A stretch of 64,000 nt of DNA from Tetragonia tetragonoides (taxonomy: Eukaryota; Streptophyta; Magnoliopsida; Caryophyllales; Aizoaceae): positions 21,461,001 through 21,525,000 of the forward strand of contig CM076146.1 of assembly GCA_038025085.1 (NCBI GenBank), given 5' to 3'. A program made the position numbers and the translations under genes. Shown piece after piece: positions 23,595 through 35,940 of the stretch. Numbering within the stretch: the stretch's first letter is position 1; every line of letters begins with the position of its first letter. Below the pieces are notes generated by a model that was not told the origin of the DNA, ran no database searches, and saw nothing but the letters and a program-made list of their open reading frames with translations.

Positions 23595-26225
23595 AGAAAG
23601 CATCCAAATACTTTGTTTTCATTCATTTGAGTGTCAAGCTACACCTAGGATGTTTACAGTTACAAACAAGCTTCAACTCATTCTTTTGAATTCATTTACG
23701 CGTTTTAAAAGCTCATACGAGTAGGGTGAAAGAGATTTGAGTTCTCTTGTGTTGTATAGTAAGAGAAAGCATCCAAATACTTTGTTTGCATTCATTTGAG
23801 TGTGAAACTACACCTAGGATGTTTACAAGTACAAACAAGCTTCAACTCAAGCTGTTGAATGAATTTACGCGATTTACCAGCTCTTACGACAAGGGTGATA
23901 GAAATTGAGTTCTTTTGTGTTGTATATAAAGAGAAAGCATTCAAATACTTTGTTTGCATTCATTTGAGTGTGAAACTACACCTAGGATATTTACAAGTAT
24001 AAACAAGCTTCAACTCAAGCTGTTGAGTGAATTTACGGGATTTAACAGCTCTTACGACTAGGGTGATAGAAATTGAGTTCTTTTGTGTTGTATATTAAGA
24101 GAAAGCATCCAAATACTTTGTTTTCATTCATTTGAGTGTGAAACTACACCTAGGATGTTTATAGTTACAAACAAGCTTTAACTCATGCTTTTGAATTCAT
24201 TTACGCGTTTTAAAATTGCATACGAGTAGGGTGTAAGAGATTTCATTTCTTTTGTGTTGTATAGTAAGAGAAAGCATCCAAATACTTTGTTTGCATTCAT
24301 TTGAGTGTGAAACTACACCTAGGATGTTTACAAGTACAAACAAGCTTCAACTCAAGCTGTTGAATGAACTTACGCGATTTAACAGCTATTACGACTAGGG
24401 TGATAGAAATTGAGTTCTTTTGAGTTGTATATTAAGAGAAAGCATCCAAATACTTTGTTTTCATTCATTTGAGTGTGAAACTACACCGACGATGTTTACA
24501 GTTACAAACAAACTTCAACTCATGCTTTTGAATGCATAAACGCGTTTTAAAAGCTCATACGAGTAGGGTGAAAGAGATTTGAGTTCTTTTGTGTTGTATA
24601 GTTAGAGAAAGCATCAAAATACTTTGTTTCCATTCATTTGAGTGTGAAACTACACCGAGGATGTTTACAAGTACAAACAAGCTTCAACTCAAGCTTTTGA
24701 ATGAATTTACGTGTTTTAACAGCTCTTACGACTAAGGTGATAGAAATTGAGTTCTTTTGTGTTGTATATTAAGAGAAAATATCCAAATACTTTGTTTGCA
24801 TTAATTTGAGAGTGAAATAATACCAGTGTTCTTTACAAGTACAAACAAGCTTCAACTCATGCTTTTGAATTCATAAACGCGTTTTAAAAGCTCATACGAG
24901 TAGGGTGAAAGAGATTTGAGTTCTTTTGTGTTGTATAGTTAGAGAAAGCATCAAAATACTTTGTTTCCATTCATTTGAGTGTGAAACTACACCTAGGATG
25001 TTTACAAGTACAAACAAGCTTCAACTCAAGCTGTTGAATGAATTTACGCGATTTACCAGCTCTTACGACAAGGGTGATAGAAATTGAGTTCTTTTGTGTT
25101 GTATATAAAGAGAAAGCATTCAAATACTTTGTTTGCATTCATTTGAGTGTGAAACTACACCTAGGATGTTTACAAGTACAAACAAGCTTCAACTCAAGCT
25201 GTTGAATGAACTTACGCGATTTAACAGCTATTACGACTAGGGTGATAGAAATTGAGTTCTTTTGAGTTGTATATTAAGAGAAAGCATCCAAATACTTTGT
25301 TTTCATTCATTTGAGTGTGAAACTACACCGACGATGTTTACAGTTACAAACAAACTTCAACTCATGCTTTTGAATTCATAAACGCGTTTTAAAAGCTCAT
25401 ACGAGTAGGGTGAAAGAGATTTGATTTCTTTTGTGTTGTATATTAAGAGAAAGCTCCCAAATGTTTTGTTTGCACTCTTTTGAGTATGAAACTACACCAA
25501 GAAAGTGTTAAATTACAAACAAGCTTCAACTCAAGCTTTTTAATGCATTTACGCGTTTTAAAAGCTCGTACGAGTAGGGTGAAAGAGTTTTGAGTTCTTT
25601 TGTGTTGTATATTAAGAGAAAGCATCCAAATACTTTGTTTGCATTCATTTGAGTGTGAAACGACTCCGAGGATGTTTACAAGTACAAACAAGCTTCAACT
25701 CAAGCTTTTGAATGTATTTACGCGTTTTAAAAGCTCATACGAGTAGGGTGAAAGAGGTTTGAGTTCTTTTGTGTTGTATATTAAGACAAAGCATTCAAAT
25801 ACTTTGTTTGCATTCATTTGAGTGTGAAACTACACCTAGGATGTTTACAAGTATAAACAAGCTTCAACTCAAGCTGTTGAATGAATTTACGCAATTTAAC
25901 CGCTCTTACGACTAGGGTGATAGAAATTGAGTTCTTTTGAGTTGTATATTAAGAGAAAGCATCCAAATACTTTGTTTTCATTCATTTGAGTGTGAAACTA
26001 CACCTAGGATGTATACAGTTACAAACAAGCTTCAACTCATGCTTTTGAATTCATTTACGCGTTTTAAAAGCTCATACGAGTAGGGTGAAAGAGATTTGAG
26101 TTCTTTTGTGTTGTATAGTAAGAGAAAGCATCCAAATACTTTGTTTGCATTCATTTGAGTGTGAAACTACACCTAGGATGTTTACAAGTACAAACAAGCT
26201 TCAACTCAAGCTGTTGAATGAATTT

Positions 26226-26897
26226 ACGCGATTTAACAGCTCTTACGACTAGGGTGATAGAAATTGAGTTCTTTTGTGTTGTATATTAAGAGAAAGCATT
26301 CAAATACTTTGTTTGCATTCATTTGAGTGTGAAACTACACCTAGGATGTTTACAAGTATAAACAAGCTTCAACTCAAGCTGTTGAATGAATTTACGCGAT
26401 TTAACAGCTCTTACGACTAGGGTGATAGAAATTGAGTTCTTTTGTGTTGTATATTAAGAGAAAGCATTCAAATACTTTGTTTGCATTCATTTGAGTGTGA
26501 AACTACACCTAGGACGTTTACAAGTATAAACAAGCTTCAACTCAAGCTGTTGAATGAATTTACGCGATTTAACAGCTCTTACGACTAGGGTGATAGAAAT
26601 TGAGTTGTTTGGTGTTGTATATTAAGAGAAAGCATTCAAATACTTTGTTTGCATTCATTTGAGTGTGAAACTACACCTAGGACGTTTACAAGTATAAACA
26701 AGCTTCAAGTCAAGCTGTTGAATGAATTTACGCGATTTAACAGCTCTTACGACTAGGGTGATAGAAATTGAGTTCTTTTGTGTTGTATATTAAGAGAAAG
26801 CATCCAAATACTTTGTTTTCATTCATTTGAGTGTGAAACTACACCTAGGATGTTTACAGTTACAAACAAGCTTCAACTCATGCTTTTGAATTCATTT
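26226..26897 (+). repeat. Run of four consecutive 168-bp B monomers
   Basis: Starts are at 26226, 26394, 26562 and 26730, exactly 4 x 168 bp. The first two differ, as far as I can see, only at GGATG versus GGACG. The third adds GTTTGGTG and CTTCAAGTCAAGC. The fourth returns to GTTCTTTTGTG with TTTTCATTC. The equivalent runs near 22.0 and 45.4 kb are shorter by one, which suggests duplication of a single monomer here. Confidence 0.88.
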
Positions 26898-29029
26898 ACG
26901 CGTTTTAAAAGCTCATACGAGTAGGGTGAAAGAGATTTCAGTTCTTTTGTGTTGTATATTAAGAGAAAGCATCCAAATACTTTGTTTGCATTCATTTGAG
27001 TGTGAAACTACACCTAGGATGTTTACAAGTACAAACAAGCTTCAACTCAAGCTTTTGATTGTATTTACGAGTTTTAAAAGTTCATACGAGTAGGGTGAAA
27101 GAGATTTGAGTTCTTTTGTGTTGTATATTAAGAGAAAGCATCCAAATACTTTGTTTGCATTCATTTGAGTGCGAAACTACACCGAGGATGTTTACAAGTA
27201 CAAACAAGCTTCAACTCAAGCTTTTGATTGTATTTACGAGTTTTAAAAGCTCATACGAGTAGGGTGAAAGAGATTTGAGTTCTTTTGAGTTGTATATTAA
27301 GAGAAAGCATCCAAATACTTTATTTTCATTCATTTGAGTGTGAAACTCCACCTAGGATGTTTACAGTTACAAACAAGCTTCAACTCATGCTTTTGAATTC
27401 ATTTACGCGTTTTAAAAGCGCATACGAGTAGGGTGAAAGAGATTTGATTTCTTTTGTGTTGTATAGTAAGAGAAAGCATCCAAATACTTTGTTTGCATTC
27501 ATTTGAGTGTGAAACTACACCTAGGATGTTTACAAGTACAAACAAGCTTCAACTCAAGCTGTTGAATGAACTTACGCCATTTAACAGCTATTACGACTAG
27601 GGTGATAGAAATTGAGTTCTTTTGAGTTGTATATTAAGAGAAAGCATCTAAATACTTTGTTTCCATTCATTTGAGTGTGAAACTACACCGACGATGTTTA
27701 CAGTTACAAACAAGCTTCAACTCATGCTTTTGAATTCATAAACGCGTTTTAAAAGCTCATACGAGTAGGGTGAAAGAGATTTGAGTTCTTTTGTGTTGTA
27801 TAGTTAGAGAAAGCATCCAAATACTTTGTTTCCATTCATTTGAGTGTGAAACTACACCGAGGATGTTTACAAGTACAAACAAGCTTCAACTCAAGCTTTT
27901 GAATGAATTTACGTGTTTTAACAGCTCTTACGACTAGGGTGATAGAAATTGAGTTCTTTTGTGTTGTTTATTAAGAGAAAATATCCAAATACTTTGTTTG
28001 CATTAATTTGAGAGTGAAACAATACCAGTGTTGTTTACAAGTACAAACAAGCTTCAACTCAAGCTTTTGAATGCATTTACGCGTTTTAAAAGCTCATACG
28101 AGTAGGGTGAAAGAGATTTGATTTCTTTTGTGTTGTAAGAGAAAGCTCCCAAATGTTTTGTTTGCATTCTTTTGAGTATGAAATTACACCAAGAAAGTGT
28201 TAAATTACAAACAAGCTTCAACTCTAGCTTTTTAATGCATTTACGCGTTTTAAAAGCTCGTACGAGTAGGGTGAAAGAGTTTTGAGTTCTTTTGTGTTGT
28301 ATATTAAGAGAAAGCATCCAAATACTTTGTTTGCATTCATTTGAGTGTGAAACGACTCCGAGGATGTTTACAAGTACAAACAAGCTTCAACTCAAGCTTT
28401 TGAATGTATTTACGCGTTTTAAAAGCTCATACGAGTAGGGTGAAAGAGGTTTGAGTTCTTTTGTGTTGTATATTAAGACAAAGCATTCAAATACTTTGTT
28501 TGCATTCATTTGAGTGTGAAACTACACCTAGGATGTTTACAAGTATAAACAAGCTTCAACTCAAGCTGTTGAATGAATTTACGCGATTTAACAGCTCTTA
28601 CGACTAGGGTGATAGAAATTGAGTTCTTTTGAGTTGTATATTAAGAGAAAGCATCCAAATACTTTGTTTTCATTCATTTGAGTGTGAAACTACACCTAGG
28701 ATGTATACAGTTACAAACAAGCTTCAACTCATGCTTTTGAATTCATTTACGCGTTTTAAAAGCTCATACGAGTAGGGTGAAAGAGATTTGAGTTCTTTTG
28801 TGTTGTATAGTAAGAGAAAGCATCCAAATACTTTGTTTGCATTCATTTGAGTGTGAAACTACACCTAGGATGTTTACAAGTACAAACAAGCTTCAACTCA
28901 AGCTGTTGAATGAATTTACACGATTTAACAGCTCTTACGACTAGGGTGATAGAAATTGAGTTCTTTTGTGTTGTATATTAAGAGAAAGCATTCAAATACT
29001 TTGTTTGCATTCATTTGAGTGTGAAACTA

Positions 29030-31724
29030 CACCTAGGATGTTTACAAGTATAAACAAGCTTCAACTCAAGCTGTTGAATGAATTTACGCGATTTAACAGC
29101 TCTTACGACTAGGGTGATAGAAATTGAGTTCTTTGGTGTTGTATATTAAGAGAAAGCATTCAAATACTTTGTTTGCATTCATTTGAGTGTGAAACTACAC
29201 CTAGGACGTTTACAAGTATAAACAAGCTTCAAGTCAAGCTTTTGAATGCATTTACGCGTTTTAAAAGCTCATACGAGTAGGGTGAAAGAGATTTGATTTC
29301 TTTTGTGTTGTAAGAGAAAGCTCCCAAATGTTTTGTTTGCATTCTTTTGAGTATGAAATTACACCAAGAAAGTGTTAAATTACAAACAAGCTTCAACTCT
29401 AGCTTTTTAATGCATTTACGCGTTTTAAAAGCTCGTACGAGTAGGGTGAAAGAGTTTTGAGTTCTTTTGTGTTGTATATTAAGAGAAAGCCTCCAAATAC
29501 TTTGTTTGCATTCATTTGAGTGTGAAACGACTCCGAGGATGTTTACAAGTACAAACAAGCTTCAACTCAAGCTTTTGATTGTATTTACGAGTTTTAAAAG
29601 CTCATACGAGTAGGGTGAAAGAGATTTGAGTTCTTTTGTGTTGTATATTAAGAGAAAGCATCCAAATACTTTGTTTTCATTCATTTGAGTGTGAAAGTCC
29701 ACCTAGGATGTTTACAGTTACAAACAAGCTTCAACTCATGCTTTTGAATTCATTTACGCGTTTTAAAAGCGCATACGAGTAGGGTGAAAGAGATTTGATT
29801 TCTTTTGTGTTGTATAGTAAGAGAAAGCGTCCAAATACTTTGTTTGCATTCATTTGAGTGTGAAACTACACCTAGGATGTATACAGTTACAAACAAGCTT
29901 CAACTCATGCTTTTGAATTCATTTACGCGTTTTAAAAGCTCATACGAGTAGGGTGAAAGAGATTTGAGTTCTTTTGTGTTGTATAGTAAGAGAAAGCATC
30001 CAAATACTTTGTTTGCATTCATTTGAGTGTGAAACTACACCTAGGATGTTTACAAGTACAAACAAGCTTCAACTCAAGCTGTTGAATGAATTTACACGAT
30101 TTAACTGCTCTTACGACTAGGGTGATAGAAATTGAGTTCTTTTGAGTTGTATATTAAGAGAAAGCATCCAAATACTTTGTTTTCATTCATTTGAGTGTGA
30201 AACTACACCGACGATGTTTACAGTTACAAACAAGCTTCAACTCATGCTTTTGAATTCATTTACGCGTTTTAAAAGCTCATACGAGTAGGGTGAAAGAGAT
30301 TTGAGTTCTCTTGAGTTGTATAGTTAGAGAAAGCGTCCAAATAATTTTTTTCCATTCATTTGAGTGTGAAACTACACCGAGGATGTTTACAAGTACAAAC
30401 AAGCTTCAACTCAAGCTTTTGAATGAATTTACGTGTTTTAACAGCTCTTACGACTAGGGTGATAGAAATTGAGTTCTTTTGTGTTGTATATTAAGAGAAA
30501 ATATCCAAATACTTTGTTTGCATTAATTTGAGTGTGAAATAATACCAGTGTTGTTTACAAGTACAAACAAGCTTCAACTCAAGCTTTTGAATGCATTTAC
30601 GCGTTTTAAAAGCTCATACGAGTAGGGTGAAAGAGATTTGATTTCTTTTGTGTTGTATATTAAGTGAAAGCTCCCAAATGTTTTGTTTTCATTCTTTTGA
30701 GTATGAAACTACACCAAGAATGTGTTAAATTACAAACAAGCTTCAACTACAGCTTTTGAATGCATTTACGCGTTTTAAAAGCTCGTACGAGTAGGGTGAA
30801 AGAGATTTGAGTTCTTTTGTGTTGTATATTAAGAGAAAGCATCCAAATACTTTATTTGCATTCATTTGAGTGTGAAACTACACCGAGGATGTTTACAAGT
30901 ACGAACAAGCTTCAACTCAAGCTTTTGAATGTATTTACGCGTTTTAAAAGCTCATACGAGTAGGGTGAAAGAGATTTGAGTTCTTTTGTGTTGTATATTA
31001 AGAGAAAGCATTCAAATACTTTGCTTGCATTCATTTGAGTGTGAAACTACACCTAGGATGTTTAGAGTTACAAACAAGCATCAACTCATGCTTTTGAATT
31101 CATTTACGCGTTTTAAAAGCTCATACGAGTAGGGTGAAAGAGATTTGAGTTCTTTTGTGTTGTATAGTAAGAGAAAGCATCCAAATACTTTGTTTGCATT
31201 CATTTGAGTGTGAAACTACACCTAGGATGTTTACAAGTACAAACAAGCTTCACCTCAAGCTTTTGATTGTATTTACGAGTTTTAAAAGCTCATACGAGTA
31301 GGGTGAAAGAGATTTGAGTTCTTTTGTGTTGTATATTAAGAGAAAGCATCCAAATACTTTGTTTGCATTCATTTGAGTGTGAAACTACACCAAGGATGTT
31401 TACAAGTACAAACAAGCTTCAACTCAAGCTTTTGAATGTATTTACGCGTTTTAAAAGCTCATACGAGTAGGGTGAAAGAGATTTGAGTTCTTTTGTGTTG
31501 TATATTAAGAGAAAACATTCAAATACTTTGTTTGCATTCATTTGAGCGTGAAACTACACCTAGGATGTTTACAAGTGTAAACAAGCTTCAACTCAAGCTG
31601 TTGAATGAATTTACGCGATTTAACAGCTCTTACGACTAGGGTGATAGAAATTGAGTTCTTTGGTGTTGTATATTAAGAGAAAGCATTCAAATACTTTGTT
31701 TGCATTCATTTGAGTGTGAAACTA
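29030..31724 (+). repeat. 2,695-bp tandem duplication, unit 1 (16 monomers)
   Basis: Matches the next 2,695 bp with very few changes. Markers at exactly +2,695 include CTTCAAGTCAAGCTTTTG (29226/31921), C2 (30431/33126), AAGTGAAAGCTCCC, AGTACGAAC and CAAGTGTAAAC. Noticed differences: CACCTAGGACG/CACGTAGGACG, CTCTTGAG/CTTTTGAG near 30309, and ATACGAG/ATACCAG near 31124. The exact break cannot be placed within the repeat. Confidence 0.9.
29080..29270 (+). repeat. B-to-D junction that skips F and C2
   Basis: A B monomer ending CTTCAAGTCAAGC, elsewhere followed by TGTTGAATGAATTT and another B, is here joined to TTTTGAATGC and a D monomer, which elsewhere always follows a C monomer. The join is repeated at about 31,921-31,945 through the 2,695-bp duplication. 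It looks like an unequal-crossover junction inside the shared CAAGC(T). Confidence 0.78.
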
Positions 31725-34419
31725 CACCTAGGATGTTTACAAGTATAAACAAGCTTCAACTCAAGCTGTTGAATGAATTTACGCGATTTAACAGCTCTTA
31801 CGACTAGGGTGATAGAAATTGAGTTCTTTGGTGTTGTATATTAAGAGAAAGCATTCAAATACTTTGTTTGCATTCATTTGAGTGTGAAACTACACGTAGG
31901 ACGTTTACAAGTATAAACAAGCTTCAAGTCAAGCTTTTGAATGCATTTACGCGTTTTAAAAGCTCATACGAGTAGGGTGAAAGAGATTTGATTTCTTTTG
32001 TGTTGTAAGAGAAAGCTCCCAAATGTTTTGTTTGCATTCTTTTGAGTATGAAATTACACCAAGAAAGTGTTAAATTACAAACAAGCTTCAACTCTAGCTT
32101 TTTAATGCATTTACGCGTTTTAAAAGCTCGTACGAGTAGGGTGAAAGAGTTTTGAGTTCTTTTGTGTTGTATATTAAGAGAAAGCCTCCAAATACTTTGT
32201 TTGCATTCATTTGAGTGTGAAACGACTCCGAGGATGTTTACAAGTACAAACAAGCTTCAACTCAAGCTTTTGATTGTATTTACGAGTTTTAAAAGCTCAT
32301 ACGAGTAGGGTGAAAGAGATTTGAGTTCTTTTGTGTTGTATATTAAGAGAAAGCATCCAAATACTTTGTTTTCATTCATTTGAGTGTGAAAGTCCACCTA
32401 GGATGTTTACAGTTACAAACAAGCTTCAACTCATGCTTTTGAATTCATTTACGCGTTTTAAAAGCGCATACGAGTAGGGTGAAAGAGATTTGATTTCTTT
32501 TGTGTTGTATAGTAAGAGAAAGCGTCCAAATACTTTGTTTGCATTCATTTGAGTGTGAAACTACACCTAGGATGTATACAGTTACAAACAAGCTTCAACT
32601 CATGCTTTTGAATTCATTTACGCGTTTTAAAAGCTCATACGAGTAGGGTGAAAGAGATTTGAGTTCTTTTGTGTTGTATAGTAAGAGAAAGCATCCAAAT
32701 ACTTTGTTTGCATTCATTTGAGTGTGAAACTACACCTAGGATGTTTACAAGTACAAACAAGCTTCAACTCAAGCTGTTGAATGAATTTACACGATTTAAC
32801 TGCTCTTACGACTAGGGTGATAGAAATTGAGTTCTTTTGAGTTGTATATTAAGAGAAAGCATCCAAATACTTTGTTTTCATTCATTTGAGTGTGAAACTA
32901 CACCGACGATGTTTACAGTTACAAACAAGCTTCAACTCATGCTTTTGAATTCATTTACGCGTTTTAAAAGCTCATACGAGTAGGGTGAAAGAGATTTGAG
33001 TTCTTTTGAGTTGTATAGTTAGAGAAAGCGTCCAAATAATTTTTTTCCATTCATTTGAGTGTGAAACTACACCGAGGATGTTTACAAGTACAAACAAGCT
33101 TCAACTCAAGCTTTTGAATGAATTTACGTGTTTTAACAGCTCTTACGACTAGGGTGATAGAAATTGAGTTCTTTTGTGTTGTATATTAAGAGAAAATATC
33201 CAAATACTTTGTTTGCATTAATTTGAGTGTGAAATAATACCAGTGTTGTTTACAAGTACAAACAAGCTTCAACTCAAGCTTTTGAATGCATTTACGCGTT
33301 TTAAAAGCTCATACGAGTAGGGTGAAAGAGATTTGATTTCTTTTGTGTTGTATATTAAGTGAAAGCTCCCAAATGTTTTGTTTTCATTCTTTTGAGTATG
33401 AAACTACACCAAGAATGTGTTAAATTACAAACAAGCTTCAACTACAGCTTTTGAATGCATTTACGCGTTTTAAAAGCTCGTACGAGTAGGGTGAAAGAGA
33501 TTTGAGTTCTTTTGTGTTGTATATTAAGAGAAAGCATCCAAATACTTTATTTGCATTCATTTGAGTGTGAAACTACACCGAGGATGTTTACAAGTACGAA
33601 CAAGCTTCAACTCAAGCTTTTGAATGTATTTACGCGTTTTAAAAGCTCATACGAGTAGGGTGAAAGAGATTTGAGTTCTTTTGTGTTGTATATTAAGAGA
33701 AAGCATTCAAATACTTTGCTTGCATTCATTTGAGTGTGAAACTACACCTAGGATGTTTAGAGTTACAAACAAGCATCAACTCATGCTTTTGAATTCATTT
33801 ACGCGTTTTAAAAGCTCATACCAGTAGGGTGAAAGAGATTTGAGTTCTTTTGTGTTGTATAGTAAGAGAAAGCATCCAAATACTTTGTTTGCATTCATTT
33901 GAGTGTGAAACTACACCTAGGATGTTTACAAGTACAAACAAGCTTCACCTCAAGCTTTTGATTGTATTTACGAGTTTTAAAAGCTCATACGAGTAGGGTG
34001 AAAGAGATTTGAGTTCTTTTGTGTTGTATATTAAGAGAAAGCATCCAAATACTTTGTTTGCATTCATTTGAGTGTGAAACTACACCAAGGATGTTTACAA
34101 GTACAAACAAGCTTCAACTCAAGCTTTTGAATGTATTTACGCGTTTTAAAAGCTCATACGAGTAGGGTGAAAGAGATTTGAGTTCTTTTGTGTTGTATAT
34201 TAAGAGAAAACATTCAAATACTTTGTTTGCATTCATTTGAGCGTGAAACTACACCTAGGATGTTTACAAGTGTAAACAAGCTTCAACTCAAGCTGTTGAA
34301 TGAATTTACGCGATTTAACAGCTCTTACGACTAGGGTGATAGAAATTGAGTTCTTTGGTGTTGTATATTAAGAGAAAGCATTCAAATACTTTGTTTGCAT
34401 TCATTTGAGTGTGAAACTA
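31725..34419 (+). repeat. 2,695-bp tandem duplication, unit 2
   Basis: Second unit, adjacent to the first. The match ends near 34,424, where this copy has GGACG and unit 1 has GGATG, followed by different B monomers. A related but more diverged third relative starts near 35.94 kb. Confidence 0.9.
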
Positions 34420-35940
34420 CACCTAGGACGTTTACAAGTATAAACAAGCTTCAAGTCAAGCTGTTGAATGAATTTACGCGATTTAACAGCTCTTACGACT
34501 AGGGTGATAGAAATTGAGTTCTTTTGTGTTGTATATTAAGAGAAAGCATCCAAATACTTTGTTTTCATTCATTTGAGTGTGAAACTACACCTAGGATGTT
34601 TACAGTTACAAACAAGCTTCAACTCATGCTTTTGAATTCATTTACGCGTTTTAAAAGCTCATACGAGTAGGGTGAAAGAGATTTCAGTTCTTTTGTGTTG
34701 TATAGTAAGAGAAAGCATCCAAATACTTTGTTTGCATTCATTTGAGTGTGAAACTACACCTAGGATGTTTACAAGTACAAACAAGCTTCAACTCAAGCTT
34801 TTGATTGTATTTACGAGTTTTAAAAGCTCATACGAGTAGGGTGAAAGAGATTTGAGTTCTTTTGTGTTGTATATTAAGAGAAAGCATCCAAATACTTTGT
34901 TTGCATTCATTTGAGTGCGAAACTACACCGAGGATGTTTACAAGTACAAACAAGCTTCAACTCAAGCTTTTGAATGTATTTACGCGTTTTAAAAGCTCAT
35001 ACGAGTAGGGTGAAAGAGATTTGAGTTCTTTTGTGTTGTATATTAAGAGAAAGCATCCAAATACTTTGTTTTCATTCATTTGAGTGTGAAAGTCCACCTA
35101 GGATGTTTACAGTTACAAACAAGCTTCAACTCATGCTTTTGAATTCATTTACGCGTTTTAAAAGCGCATACGAGTAGGGTGAAAGAGATTTGATTTCTTT
35201 TGTGTTGTATAGTAAGAGAAAGCGTCCAAATACTTTGTTTGCATTCATTTGAGTGTGAAACTACACCTAGGATGTTTACAAGTACAAACAAGCTTCAACT
35301 CAAGCTATTGAATGTATTTACGCGTTTTAAAAGCTCATACGAGTAGGGTGAAAGAGGTTTGAGTTCTTTTGTGTTGTATATTAAGACAAAGCATTCAAAT
35401 ACTTTGTTTGCATTCATTTGAGTGTGAAACTACACCTAGGATGTTTACAAGTATAAACAAGCTTCAACTCAAGCTGTTGAATGAATTTACGCGATTTAAC
35501 AGCTCTTACGACTAGGGTGATAGAAATTGAGTTCTTTTGAGTTGTATATTAAGAGAAAGCATCCAAATACTTTGTTTTCATTCATTTGAGTGTGAAACTA
35601 CACCTAGGATGTATACAGTTACAAACAAGCTTCAACTCATGCTTTTGAATTCATTTACGCGTTTTAAAAGCTCATACGAGTAGGGTGAAAGAGATTTGAG
35701 TTCTTTTGTGTTGTATAGTAAGAGAAAGCATCCAAATACTTTGTTTGCATTCATTTGAGTGTGAAACTACACCTAGGATGTTTACAAGTACAAACAAGCT
35801 TCAACTCAAGCTGTTGAATGAATTTACGCGATTTAACAGCTCTTACGACTAGGGTGATAGAAATTGAGTTCTTTTGTGTTGTATATTAAGAGAAAGCATT
35901 CAAATAATTTGTTTGCATTCATTTGAGTGTGAAACTACAC

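Larger units (their letters stand above)
22540..27560 (+). repeat. Block related to 41.7-46.7 kb (offset about 19.2 kb)
   Basis: Two D' markers in this block are offset 19,205 and 19,202 bp from their counterparts. Shared rare markers in order: CTATTGAGTATG, ATTAAACAGC, TATATAAAGAG, ATTTACCAGCTC with CGACAAGGG, TTTACGGGATTT, then the module. Several whole monomers have been gained or lost between the copies. Edges are approximate. Confidence 0.72.
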
